Source of the DNA: Fulverythrobacter ferritrahens
Lineage (GTDB): Bacteria > Pseudomonadota > Alphaproteobacteria > Sphingomonadales > Sphingomonadaceae
Direction of reading: 5' to 3'
Assembly (NCBI RefSeq): GCF_020539485.1
Contig: NZ_JACDXU010000001.1
Coordinates: forward strand, 558,001-622,000
Length of the DNA stretch: 64,000 nt
Notes under the pieces: model-generated
The model's database searches: none
Seen by the model: the letters and a program-made list of their open reading frames with translations, nothing else
Told to the model about the DNA's origin: nothing
In this document: in pieces, positions 47,637 through 56,974 of the stretch
How positions within the stretch are numbered: the first letter of the stretch is position 1
How the letters are laid out: each line of letters starts with the position of its first letter
Position numbers and translations under genes: made by a program

Positions 47637-49241
47637 ACTTCGTTGGTATCGGCGCTTGCGGGAATTGCCTTTGCCGCAAGCCCAGCCGCTGCCCGCGAAG
47701 CCGTCATGGCTTCAGCTCCCAGCGCCGTTTCGGTCACGCTCTATCGCGATCCCGATCGCGAGCCGGATCAGCAGATCAATCGAGAATGGCCCCGTGGTTT
47801 CGCCATGATCAACGAGACACGCACCGTCACTCTCCCACCGGGCGAATCCACGATCCGCTTTGAGGGCGTGGCCGAAGGGATGGTGGCCGTCAGTGCCATC
47901 GTCACCGGGCTACCGGGCGGCACGATAGAGAAGAACCGCAACGCTGATCTGCTCTCCCCGGCTGCGCTGGTGGATGGGACCTTGGGCAACCGCGTCACCA
48001 TCACCCGCACCAATCCTGCGACGGGTGCAGAGAGTGCCGAAAGCGCCGTGGTGCGCACCCGCGCCGATGGCGGCCTCGTGCTGCAAACCGCGCAGGGTTA
48101 CGAAGCTGTGCGCTGCGCAGGCATTCCCGAGAAGCTGACATTCGACCGCGTGCCCGATGGCCTTTCGGCCCAGCCGGTGTTCAGCATCGACACACGCGAT
48201 GCGAGCGGCGGCACTTATCAGGTGCAGCTGACCTATATCGCCTGGGGCTTCGACTGGCAGGCCCATTATGTCGGCACGTTCCAGGACGCCGCGTCTTCGA
48301 GTAAGGAAAAGCTGCATCTGCGCAGTTGGCTGACGCTGGTGAACGATAATGGCCAGAGCTTCGAGGATGCGACTCTGCTGGTGGTGGCCGGCAAGCTCAA
48401 TGTGGAAAGCGACTATCAGGGCCTGTCCGACCCGCCGCAAGGGCGCGGACTGAACCTGACCTGCTATCCCCTCGGCAGCACGGCGGAAGGTTCGCCCGAG
48501 GGTGGCGGCGCCTATCCCGCGCCTCCGCCTCCACCCGCGCCGATGGCCGCCTATGACAATATCGTCGTAACGGCCCAGGCCCGAGGGATGATGGAAAAGG
48601 CCTCGCCCGTAGCCATGGTCGCTACGGAGGAAGCGTTGGGCGATCTGAAGCTCTACCGCGTGCCCGAACGGGTGAGTGTCTCTTCCAAGTCGATGAAGCA
48701 GGTCGCTTTCCTCGACAGGGACGCCGTTGAGGGCGAACTGGAATATCGGTTCTCCTGCTCGCCATGGGATAATTCGGCCGATGCGCAGGCTCTGCGCCGC
48801 GTGCTCAGGACGAAGAACGACAGGAAGCATGGGCTGGGGGTGGCCCTGCCAATGGGCGGCGTGACGTTGTTCGAACCGTCCTCAGCTGGCGAGTTACTGG
48901 TGGGGGAAGAAACCCTGCGCGATTATGCGGAAGGGCAGGATGTGGAGATCGGGCTGGGTGAAAGCCCGAATGCCTTTGCCCTCTGTGCCCGGCAGACCGA
49001 GGCTGAGCCCGGCGATGAAGGCAATCCCTGGCTGCCGACGCGCGCCACGTTGACCAACGCCAATCGGCACCCGATCAAGGTGCGAGTCGAGCTTGGCCGC
49101 CCGGCGGACTGGGCCCTTCGCAAGAAGGTGAAAGGCATGTCGGTGAAGGACGGGCAGTGGGTGATCGAGAGGACGATTCCCGCTGGAACTTCGGTGAACA
49201 TCGACTGGGAGATTCGTTCCGCCGAAGCGGAGGAAAGCTGA
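47631..49241 (+). CDS. DUF4139-domain exported protein 2
   Basis: A paralogue of the preceding gene, 536 aa. The best start is ATG 47631, giving MTTSLVSALAGIAFAASPAAARE, a good signal peptide; this ATG belongs to the end of repeat C and has no clear ribosome binding site. Shared segments with protein 1 include TITRTNPATG against TLLRTNPATG and the closing beta-strands. A Pro-rich insert (PAPPPPPAPM) lies in the middle. The in-frame reading upstream of the repeat looks artificial. Function unknown. Confidence 0.78.
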   Translation: MTTSLVSALAGIAFAASPAAAREAVMASAPSAVSVTLYRDPDREPDQQINREWPRGFAMINETRTVTLPPGESTIRFEGVAEGMVAVSAIVTGLPGGTIEKNRNADLLSPAALVDGTLGNRVTITRTNPATGAESAESAVVRTRADGGLVLQTAQGYEAVRCAGIPEKLTFDRVPDGLSAQPVFSIDTRDASGGTYQVQLTYIAWGFDWQAHYVGTFQDAASSSKEKLHLRSWLTLVNDNGQSFEDATLLVVAGKLNVESDYQGLSDPPQGRGLNLTCYPLGSTAEGSPEGGGAYPAPPPPPAPMAAYDNIVVTAQARGMMEKASPVAMVATEEALGDLKLYRVPERVSVSSKSMKQVAFLDRDAVEGELEYRFSCSPWDNSADAQALRRVLRTKNDRKHGLGVALPMGGVTLFEPSSAGELLVGEETLRDYAEGQDVEIGLGESPNAFALCARQTEAEPGDEGNPWLPTRATLTNANRHPIKVRVELGRPADWALRKKVKGMSVKDGQWVIERTIPAGTSVNIDWEIRSAEAEES

Positions 49242-49282
49242 AACGGCGGAAATCCGGCCGTTCATAGCTTCAGAAAAAATTT

Positions 49283-49297
49283 GTTCTCCCCTTGTTC
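49283..49297. promoter_or_regulatory. LexA-type SOS box upstream of recA
   Basis: GTTC-TCCCCTT-GTTC matches the alphaproteobacterial LexA site exactly. It lies 77 bp before the recA start. A further GAAC 5 bp beyond makes GTTC-TATGA-GAAC, which may be accidental. Confidence 0.9.
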
Positions 49298-49373
49298 TAT
49301 GAGAACAAATGCGATACATACTCCGTCAGTTGACCTTTCCGGTCTTGGCTCTAGGCACTGACGGAGGCCCTCG

Positions 49374-50435
49374 ATGGCGACGCAACTGAAGCTCGTGGAT
49401 AAGGATACTATGGACCGTCAGAAGGCGCTGGACGCCGCTCTCGCACAGATCGACCGTGCTTTCGGCAAGGGTTCGGCAATGAAGCTGGGCTCGAAGGAAG
49501 CGATGCAGGTGGAAGCCATTTCTACCGGGTCGCTCGGTCTTGATATCGCTCTGGGCGTCGGCGGCCTGCCGCGCGGGCGCGTGATCGAAGTCTATGGGCC
49601 GGAAAGCTCGGGCAAGACCACGCTGGCCCTGCATGTCATTGCCGAAGCGCAGAAGTCCGGCGGTACGGCTGCCTTCATCGATGCCGAACATGCGCTCGAT
49701 CCGGTCTATGCCAAGAAGCTGGGCGTCAATATCGATGAACTGATCGTCTCGCAGCCCGATACGGGCGAGCAGGCGCTGGAAATCACCGACACGCTGGTGC
49801 GCTCCAACGCTATCGACGTTCTGGTGGTCGATTCGGTCGCCGCGCTGGTGCCCCGGGCCGAAATCGAAGGCGAAATGGGCGATAGCCATGTCGGCCTGCA
49901 GGCCCGCCTGATGTCGCAATCGCTGCGCAAGCTGACCGGCTCGATCAGCCGTTCGCGCTGCATGGTGATCTTCATCAACCAGCTGCGCATGAAGATCGGC
50001 GTGATGTACGGTAATCCGGAAACCACCACCGGCGGTAATGCGCTCAAGTTCTACGCTTCCGTTCGTCTCGACATTCGCCGCACCGGCCAGATCAAGGATC
50101 GCGAGGAAATCGTCGGCAACGCCACGCGCGTGAAAGTGGTCAAGAACAAGGTCGCCCCGCCGTTCAAACAGGTGGAATTCGACATCATGTATGGCGAAGG
50201 CATTTCCAAGATCGGCGAGATTCTCGATCTCGGCGTAAAGGTCGGCCTCGTCGAGAAGTCCGGTTCGTGGTTCAGCTATGACAGCATCCGGATCGGGCAG
50301 GGGCGTGAAAACGCCAAGACCTATCTCAAGGAAAATCCCGAGATTTGCGACCGGTTGGAAGCCGCCATTCGCGGCCGGACCGATCAGGTTGCCGAGGAGA
50401 TGATGACGGGGCCGGACGCGGACTCCGAAGACTGA
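49374..50435 (+). CDS. recA: Recombinase RecA
   Basis: Strand-exchange ATPase of homologous recombination and co-protease for LexA. The 353-aa product has Walker A GPESSGKT (residues 75-82), Walker B VLVVDS, and the DNA-binding loop regions [16 protein letters not shown] and [13 protein letters not shown]. The tail is acidic (GPDADSED). It is preceded by an SOS box and followed by a clear terminator. The order recA, alaS, icd is retained with other genes in between. Confidence 0.98.
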   Translation: MATQLKLVDKDTMDRQKALDAALAQIDRAFGKGSAMKLGSKEAMQVEAISTGSLGLDIALGVGGLPRGRVIEVYGPESSGKTTLALHVIAEAQKSGGTAAFIDAEHALDPVYAKKLGVNIDELIVSQPDTGEQALEITDTLVRSNAIDVLVVDSVAALVPRAEIEGEMGDSHVGLQARLMSQSLRKLTGSISRSRCMVIFINQLRMKIGVMYGNPETTTGGNALKFYASVRLDIRRTGQIKDREEIVGNATRVKVVKNKVAPPFKQVEFDIMYGEGISKIGEILDLGVKVGLVEKSGSWFSYDSIRIGQGRENAKTYLKENPEICDRLEAAIRGRTDQVAEEMMTGPDADSED

Positions 50436-50475
50436 TCCTCAAGAAGTGCTGCCTTTGGCGGTACTTGCGAGAACG

Positions 50476-50520
50476 AAGCCGGCGCTGCGAATCCTTTGGG
50501 ATTTCCGCGCCGGCTTTTTC
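50476..50520 (+). terminator. Intrinsic terminator of recA
   Basis: AAGCCGGCGC (50476-50485) pairs with GCGCCGGCTT (50507-50516), with a smaller inner stem, followed by a T-run. Confidence 0.88.
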
Positions 50521-50659
50521 TTTGCAATTATGCGAAAAAATATCGGAGAACTGGATCCGTAAGGGATCAATCCTTTGCACTAATTGACTCGCCAAAGACG
50601 GAAACTGCGGCAAGGAAGGATGCATTCCGTCAGGGGGCGGAATGACAAAGGGGCAAATC

Positions 50660-51211
50660 ATGAAAATCTGCGCGACGGCAATTCTTGCCGCAATGTCTGT
50701 TGCCTTGGGTGGCTGTGCGACCGTTCTCAACGGCACCAAGGAAGATTACCGTGTCGACAGCCAGCCCAATGGCGCCAAGGTCAGCTTCAGCGGAGGGCAA
50801 TCCTGCACTACGCCTTGCAAGGTGGAACTGAAGCGCAAGGACGATCTGCGCGCAGATGTCGAACTGGATGGCTATGATCCGGCCTATATTCTCATCCAGT
50901 CGCGGCTGGGCGGCAGCGCCTTTGGCAACATCCTGCTGGGCGGCGGCATTGGCGCGGTGGTTGATGGGACCAATGGTTCGAGCAACCGGCTCTATCCCAA
51001 GCCGCTGATCGTCAAGCTCGCTGCGAAGGGTTCGGGCGAGAAGGCGCTGCTCCTCGACGAGGATGGCAAGGTCCGTTCCACTGTCGAAGAACATAATAAT
51101 TCGGTTCGGGTCGATGTCGCCAAGACGATCGGTGCGGATCTGGCCGAACTGAAGCAGGAACGGGCTTCCACGCAAGCCTCTGATCCGAGCGAGGCCGCAA
51201 AGGCGGAATAA
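50660..51211 (+). CDS. Lipoprotein with PEGA-like beta-domain
   Basis: A 183-aa lipoprotein: lipobox LGGC, then ATVLNGTKEDYRVDSQPNGAKVSFSG, which resembles the start of PEGA-type surface domains, and CTTPCKVELKRK with two Cys. The C-terminal third is charged and helical. The start at 50660 has GGGG 6 nt upstream. Probably periplasmic or outer-membrane; function unknown. Confidence 0.75.
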   Translation: MKICATAILAAMSVALGGCATVLNGTKEDYRVDSQPNGAKVSFSGGQSCTTPCKVELKRKDDLRADVELDGYDPAYILIQSRLGGSAFGNILLGGGIGAVVDGTNGSSNRLYPKPLIVKLAAKGSGEKALLLDEDGKVRSTVEEHNNSVRVDVAKTIGADLAELKQERASTQASDPSEAAKAE

Positions 51212-51365
51212 GTCCGCCAAGTGCCCATTTATTGAAAGGCGCCGGGTCCACCGTTTCGGGCTCGGCGCCTTTCTGTGATGTCCCCTCTCTTAACTCTCAT
51301 CCGTTACCTCTGGCGCTGCATTGGCCGGTCCATTACTGCTGGACTGTTGGAATAGGAGCGCGCTC

Positions 51366-52190
51366 ATGTCGAGAGTCATGGATTGGGAAGGCCAGGCTGG
51401 GGAAAGCTGGGCTGCGGAATGGCGCCGCACCGATCGAAGCTGGGGCGGGCTGACCGAACGCCTGCTGCGCGGCACGCGCGATTTTTCCTTTTCCAGCGTT
51501 CTGGACATCGGCTGCGGCGCGGGCGAGCTGTCGCTGGCAATAGCGCGCGGGCGCCATGGCGTCAGTGTGCTGGGAGTGGATATTTCGCCCCGGCTCGTCG
51601 ATGTGGCGCGGGAACGGGGCCATAATCTCGCCAATGCCTCCTTTGAGCTGGGCGATGCATCGCGTTGGGTTCCGCCGGCCGGGTTTCGCCCCGATCTGCT
51701 GATTTCCCGGCATGGCGTGATGTTCTTCCCGGACCCGGTCGGGGCTTTCTCCCATCTCGCCAATATCTCCGCTCCGGGCGCGGGGTTGCTGTTCAGCTGT
51801 TTCCGCTCGCCGGCAGTGAACGAGATTTTCACGGCAGTGGGCAGCCTGCTGCCCCCGCCCGAGACGCCCCCTGATCCGGAGGCTCCGGGCCCGATGGCCT
51901 TTGCCGACCCCGATCGCGTTCGCACAATCCTCACCTCCGCAGGATGGACGAATGTGAAGCTCGAACCCTTCGATTTCGCCATGGTCGTGGGAATGGGCGA
52001 GGATGCGGTAAGCGATGCAGCTGCCTATTTCTCCACCATCGGGCCGACTGCCTTGGCAATGGCGGCGATGAGCGAGGAAGACCGTGTAGCCTTCCGCCAG
52101 CGCCTGCGCGGCTTCCTGGCCTCGCGTGAGATTGACGGCATCGTCGCTTTCTCGGCCGGGGCATGGATCGTCACGGCCCACCGGCGGTAG
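51366..52190 (+). CDS. Class I SAM-dependent methyltransferase
   Basis: A 274-aa protein with the SAM motif VLDIGCGAGELS (about 45-56), an acidic end of strand 2 (LGVDIS) and GVMFFPDP in the motif IV region. The layout (WE GQAGESWAAEW at the start, C-terminal AWIVTAHRR) is that of the methyltransferase-25/11 type. ATG 51366 follows GGAG. Substrate not predictable. It lies between the lipoprotein and alaS. Confidence 0.83.
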   Translation: MSRVMDWEGQAGESWAAEWRRTDRSWGGLTERLLRGTRDFSFSSVLDIGCGAGELSLAIARGRHGVSVLGVDISPRLVDVARERGHNLANASFELGDASRWVPPAGFRPDLLISRHGVMFFPDPVGAFSHLANISAPGAGLLFSCFRSPAVNEIFTAVGSLLPPPETPPDPEAPGPMAFADPDRVRTILTSAGWTNVKLEPFDFAMVVGMGEDAVSDAAAYFSTIGPTALAMAAMSEEDRVAFRQRLRGFLASREIDGIVAFSAGAWIVTAHRR

Positions 52191-52311
52191 GCATCCTCTG
52201 CGCGATCTTCCGGCCATAGCCCATCGGGACTGTCCGGATTCGGCGCGAAAGCAGCATTCGGCGATGCATCTCGGGCTTGGCTTTCGCTTTCGCAGCCCCT
52301 AGTTGCGGGCC

Positions 52312-54978
52312 ATGAACTCCTCGAACGATATCCGCCGCACATTTCTCGATTATTTCGGGGCCAACGGGCATCAGGTCATGCCTTCGGCGCCGCTTGTGCC
52401 ATATAACGATCCTACGTTGATGTTCGTGAATGCGGGCATGGTCCCGTTCAAGAACGTCTTCACCGGGCTCGAAACCCCGCCCGCGCCGCGCGCGGCCAGC
52501 TCGCAGAAATGCGTGCGCGCCGGGGGCAAGCACAACGATCTGGATAATGTGGGTTATACGGCCCGCCACCTGACCCTGTTCGAGATGCTGGGGAATTTCT
52601 CCTTCGGCGACTATTTCAAGGAACGCGCGATCGAGCTGGCCTGGAATCTCGTCACCGGCGAGTTCGGCCTTGCGAAGGATCGCCTTTCCGTCACCGTCTA
52701 TCACACGGATGACGAGGCCTGGGACCTGTGGAAGAAGATCGCGGGCCTGCCGGATGAACGGATCATCCGCATCGCCACAAAGGACAATTTCTGGGCGATG
52801 GGTTCGGATGGCCCCTGTGGCCCCTGTTCCGAGATTTTCTGGGACCATGGCCCGGATATCTGGGGTGGCCCTCCGGGATCGCCGGAAGAGGATGGGGATC
52901 GTTTCGTCGAGATCTGGAACCTCGTTTTCATGCAATATGTGCAGGAAGCGGATCAGATCGTAAGCGACCTGCCACGTCCCAGCATCGATACCGGCATGGG
53001 GCTGGAGCGTATTTCCACGGTGATGCAGGGCGTGCATTCCGTGTTCGAGACGGATACGTTCCAGGCGCTGATCAACCAGTCGGTGGAACTGACCAAGGTG
53101 AAGGCGGAAGGCGATCACATCGCCAGCCACCGGGTGATCGCGGATCACCTGCGTTCCACCAGCTTCCTCATTGCCGATGGCGTGCTGCCCTCCAATGAAG
53201 GACGCGGCTATGTGCTGCGCCGGATCATGCGCCGCGCGATGCGCCATGCCCATCTGCTGGGCGCCGCCGATCCGCTGATGCACCGTCTGGTGCCCGCGCT
53301 GGTCACCGAGATGGGTCAGGCCTATCCGGAACTGACCCGCGCGCAGAGCCTGATCGAGGAAACTCTGGAGCGGGAGGAAACCCGTTTCCGCCAGACGCTC
53401 GACAAGGGGCTGCGCCTGCTTGAGGAGGAGACTCAGGGCCTTACCGAGGGGGCGGAACTGCCGGGCGAAACCGCCTTCAAGCTCTACGACACTTTCGGCT
53501 TCCCCTACGATCTTACCGAGGACGCGCTGCGTTCACGCGGGATCGGCGTGGACAAGGCCGGCTTCGACACCGCCATGGCGCGCCAGAAGGCCGCCGCCCG
53601 CGCAGCGTGGAAGGGCTCTGGCGCGGCTGCGGATGAGGAAGTCTGGTTCGACATTGCCGAGCGCGAGGGCGCCAGCGAATTCACCGGCTATACCTCCACC
53701 AGCGGCGAAGGCCAGGTTGTGGCGCTGGTGGCTGACGGCAAGGAAGTCCAGTCCGCCGATGCGGGCGTGGAAGTCATCGTCCTTACCAATCAGACCCCCT
53801 TCTATGGCGAGAGCGGCGGTCAGGTCGGCGATGCCGGCACGATCACCGGGCCGGGTGGCCTGAAGATTGCAATTGCCGATACCTCCAAGCCGCTCGGCCG
53901 CCTGCATGCCATGCGCGGCACGGTTGAAAGCGGCACGGTGAAGGTGGGCGATACCGTTCGTCTGGATGTGGATGTGGCGCGCCGCGATTCGATCCGCTCC
54001 AACCATTCGGCCACGCATTTGCTGCACGCGGCGCTGCGCAAGCATCTGGGTGACCACGTCACCCAGAAGGGTTCGATGGTGAGCGCAGACCGGCTGCGGT
54101 TCGATTTTTCCCATCCCAAGGCGCTAAGCCCGGAAGAAATCTCGTTGATCGAGGCCGAAGTGAACGCCGAGATTCGCCATAACGATCCCGTCACCACGCG
54201 CCTGATGACGCCTGACGATGCTATTGCCGCTGGCGCCATGGCGCTGTTCGGCGAGAAATATGGCGACGAGGTTCGCGTTCTTTCGATGGGCAGCATCGGC
54301 GCCGACAGCGGGCACAGCTATTCGGTGGAACTGTGTGGCGGCACCCATGTGCGCGCTACCGGCGATATCGCGCTGTTCCGGATCGTTTCGGAAAGCGCCG
54401 TATCATCCGGCGTGCGCCGCATCGAGGCGCTGACCGGCGAGGCAGCGCGCCAGTGGCTGGTGGACCGCGAGGAGGCACTGAAGGCAGTTGCCGGCACGCT
54501 CAAGAGTACGCCCGAAGAGGTCGAGGCGCGCGTCGCCGCTCTGGTGGACGAACGCCGCCGGCTCGAAAAGGAACTGGCCGATGCCAAGCGCGCGCTTGCG
54601 CTGGGCGGCGGTGGCGGGGCTGCCCCGGCCGCAGCGGATGAGGATATCGGCGGGGTAAAATTCTCCGGCCAGGTCATCGAAGGGCTGGATGCCAAGGAAC
54701 TGCGCGGGCTTCTGGATGAAGCGAAGAAGCGCATGGGCTCGGGCGTGGCGGCGATTGTCGCCGTGAACGAAGGCCGTGCAGCCATTGCGGCTGCCGTGAC
54801 CGACGATCTGACGGGTAAATTCGATGCCGTGGCACTTGTGCGCGCCGGCGTGGAAGCACTGGGCGGCAAGGGCGGTGGCGGCCGTGCGGATATGGCACAG
54901 GGCGGCGGGCCGGATGGTTCCAAGGCTTCCGATGCGATTGCGGCAGTGAAGGCGGCAATGGAGTCAGTCGCGGCCTGA
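52312..54978 (+). CDS. alaS: Alanyl-tRNA synthetase
   Basis: Charges tRNA-Ala. The 888-aa protein has the N-terminal catalytic core ([14 protein letters not shown], class II motif 2 region [19 protein letters not shown]), the editing domain with [13 protein letters not shown] (HxxxH) and CGGTH, and the C-terminal DHHA1-like domain with a Gly-rich end ([16 protein letters not shown]). Start ATG 52312 is the first plausible codon. Often found just after recA in alphaproteobacteria; here two genes lie between. Confidence 0.97.
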   Translation: MNSSNDIRRTFLDYFGANGHQVMPSAPLVPYNDPTLMFVNAGMVPFKNVFTGLETPPAPRAASSQKCVRAGGKHNDLDNVGYTARHLTLFEMLGNFSFGDYFKERAIELAWNLVTGEFGLAKDRLSVTVYHTDDEAWDLWKKIAGLPDERIIRIATKDNFWAMGSDGPCGPCSEIFWDHGPDIWGGPPGSPEEDGDRFVEIWNLVFMQYVQEADQIVSDLPRPSIDTGMGLERISTVMQGVHSVFETDTFQALINQSVELTKVKAEGDHIASHRVIADHLRSTSFLIADGVLPSNEGRGYVLRRIMRRAMRHAHLLGAADPLMHRLVPALVTEMGQAYPELTRAQSLIEETLEREETRFRQTLDKGLRLLEEETQGLTEGAELPGETAFKLYDTFGFPYDLTEDALRSRGIGVDKAGFDTAMARQKAAARAAWKGSGAAADEEVWFDIAEREGASEFTGYTSTSGEGQVVALVADGKEVQSADAGVEVIVLTNQTPFYGESGGQVGDAGTITGPGGLKIAIADTSKPLGRLHAMRGTVESGTVKVGDTVRLDVDVARRDSIRSNHSATHLLHAALRKHLGDHVTQKGSMVSADRLRFDFSHPKALSPEEISLIEAEVNAEIRHNDPVTTRLMTPDDAIAAGAMALFGEKYGDEVRVLSMGSIGADSGHSYSVELCGGTHVRATGDIALFRIVSESAVSSGVRRIEALTGEAARQWLVDREEALKAVAGTLKSTPEEVEARVAALVDERRRLEKELADAKRALALGGGGGAAPAAADEDIGGVKFSGQVIEGLDAKELRGLLDEAKKRMGSGVAAIVAVNEGRAAIAAAVTDDLTGKFDAVALVRAGVEALGGKGGGGRADMAQGGGPDGSKASDAIAAVKAAMESVAA

Positions 54979-55011
54979 TCGGTCGCGATTGCATCCTCGC
55001 TTTTCAACCTT

Positions 55012-56790
55012 TCAAGAGGCGCTCTGACTCTCGACCGTGCTCGTGCGGAGTTTCGGTGTGTGGTCCAGAGCGCCTTCGGTCTTGATCTTCACCCGATATT
55101 CGTCGCGCTTTTCGTGGATCGAGGCGATCACAGGGCCCATCGCGACACCCAGATCCACCAGCACGGATTCGGATAGCTGGAGCGAGCTTTCCAGCGTTTC
55201 CGGCACGGCATGGGTCGCGCCGCTGCGATAGAGCAGGGCGGCGTGGTCCGTATCGCGGGCGCGGGCGATGATCAGCAGATCGGGATAGGCCTGGCGCAAT
55301 TTGCGCACCAGCCGCTGCGCCAGCACCGGCTCGTCCATGGTGAGTACTACGGCGGGTGCGGCTGCCACATTCAGCCGTTCCAGTACCTTGGCGCGCGATG
55401 CGTCGCCGAAGGTCACGGCATAGCCATCCCGCCGGGCACGTTCCACCAGATCCGCATCGCCATCCACCCCGACATAGGGCTTGCCATGCACGGTCAGCAT
55501 GTCGGCCACCAACCGCCCGACGCGGCCGAAGCCCAGGATGATGACATGGCGCTGGCCGGGGCGAGTGGAGATTTCCTCTACCGTGGGTGCCGGGTCGATC
55601 CTGCGGCCGATCATGCGGCCCAGCCGGGCAAGCAAAGGGGTGACGGTCAGGCCGATGGCAGTCACGATTTGCCAGAACTGCGCCGTTCCGGGCTGGATCA
55701 GCAGCGCCTGTGTGGCCGCCGTCAGAACGATCAGGGTGGTTTCCGATGGGCTGGCCATCAGGATACCCGTCTCGGTAGCCATGCCGGCCCGCGCGCCCAT
55801 CAGCCGCAGCAGTACCCCGGTAACGACGGCTTTGAGCGACAGCACGCCCACCACGGCCAGAGCGATGGGGCCGAGATTGGCCCAGATGATGGTCAGATCG
55901 ATACCCATCCCCACCGTGATCAGGAACACGCCGAGCGCGAGGCCCTTGAAAGGCTCCGTGATCTGCTCGACTTCGGTATGATATTCGGTTTCCGCGATCA
56001 GCAGCCCGGCGATCAGCGCGCCGACGATAGGCGAAAGTCCGGTCGCCGCAGTGGCAAGACTGGATCCGATCACCACCAGCAGGCTGGCGGCCAGGAACAG
56101 TTCCGGGCTTTTCGTTCGGGCAGCCTGGGCGAACAGGCGGGGCAGGGCAAGGCGGCCCAGCACCAGCAGCGCGCCGACCACCAATGCACCTTGCCAAAGA
56201 GTGGTGACCAGTCCTTCGGCCCCATCCTTGGCTGCATAGGGGGCAAGCGCACCCAGCAGGAAGATGATGGGGACGATGGCGATATCCTCGAACAGCAGCA
56301 TTGCCAGAGCGGCGCGGCCTACTGACGATTGCGTGCCCGAAATCTGCAGCACCAGCGCAGTGGAGGACAGGGCGAGGGCAAGGCCGAGGCCCAGCGCGCC
56401 CGTCCAATATTGCCCAAGCATCGCCAGGAAGGCGGTCAGCAGGCAGGAAATTACGCCCAGTTCCAGCGCGCCCAGCCCGAAAACCAGACGCCGCATTTCC
56501 CACAAGCGATTGAAGCTCAGTTCCAGCCCGATGGTGAACAGCAGCAGGATGATCCCGAATTCCGCGAAAGGGGCGAGCCCTTCGGGATCGGTGATGGTGA
56601 CGAAACCCAGCCAGTCATATTGGTAGACCAGCTTGCCCAACCCATAGGGCCCCACCAGCACGCCCACCAGAATGAAGCCGATTACCGGCGTGATACGGAA
56701 CCGGGCGAAGATGGGGATGATCAGCCCGGCCGCGCCGAGGATCACCAGCGCATCGGACAGGAAGGTGGATGTGAATTCGCCATGCGCCAT
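55012..56790 (-). CDS. CPA2-family cation:proton antiporter with TrkA-N domain (Kef/Ybal type)
   Basis: A 592-aa inner-membrane protein: about 12 helices in the first 390 residues (GFILVGVLVGPYGLG, LLLFTIGLELSF and LLFEDIAIVP are typical of CPA2 transporters), then an NAD-binding TrkA-N domain (VIILGFGRVGRLVADML, about 415-530) and a short tail. Probably K+ or Na+/H+ exchange controlled by nucleotide binding. It is divergent from a second CPA2 gene. Confidence 0.92.
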   Translation of the reverse strand: MAHGEFTSTFLSDALVILGAAGLIIPIFARFRITPVIGFILVGVLVGPYGLGKLVYQYDWLGFVTITDPEGLAPFAEFGIILLLFTIGLELSFNRLWEMRRLVFGLGALELGVISCLLTAFLAMLGQYWTGALGLGLALALSSTALVLQISGTQSSVGRAALAMLLFEDIAIVPIIFLLGALAPYAAKDGAEGLVTTLWQGALVVGALLVLGRLALPRLFAQAARTKSPELFLAASLLVVIGSSLATAATGLSPIVGALIAGLLIAETEYHTEVEQITEPFKGLALGVFLITVGMGIDLTIIWANLGPIALAVVGVLSLKAVVTGVLLRLMGARAGMATETGILMASPSETTLIVLTAATQALLIQPGTAQFWQIVTAIGLTVTPLLARLGRMIGRRIDPAPTVEEISTRPGQRHVIILGFGRVGRLVADMLTVHGKPYVGVDGDADLVERARRDGYAVTFGDASRAKVLERLNVAAAPAVVLTMDEPVLAQRLVRKLRQAYPDLLIIARARDTDHAALLYRSGATHAVPETLESSLQLSESVLVDLGVAMGPVIASIHEKRDEYRVKIKTEGALDHTPKLRTSTVESQSAS

Positions 56791-56881
56791 GCCGCATCCT
56801 TATTGCACGCGCGAAACGAAAGTCACCCATGGATAAGCACAAAAAATGCCTTCCCCAGCGCGATCCAGGCAGGTTTGCTGC

Positions 56882-56921
56882 GCAGATGCGAAAAAACTGC
56901 TCTGGAACCCTTCGCATCTGC
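56882..56921. promoter_or_regulatory. Perfect inverted repeat between the divergent antiporter genes
   Basis: GCAGATGCGAA (56882-56892) and TTCGCATCTGC (56911-56921), 11-bp arms 29 bp apart centre to centre, about three helical turns. It lies 53 bp before the right gene and 91 bp before the left. Candidate operator or leader hairpin. Confidence 0.5.
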
Positions 56922-56974
56922 CCCTATTTCTGTTTAACCTTGGGTATCATCCACAAGAAGGAAACTGACGCCGC

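Noticed and set aside
56930-56945. Possible CtrA binding half-sites (TTAACC)
   Set aside because: Single half-sites occur here and near 36637, but no TTAA-N7-TTAA pair was found upstream of any gene.
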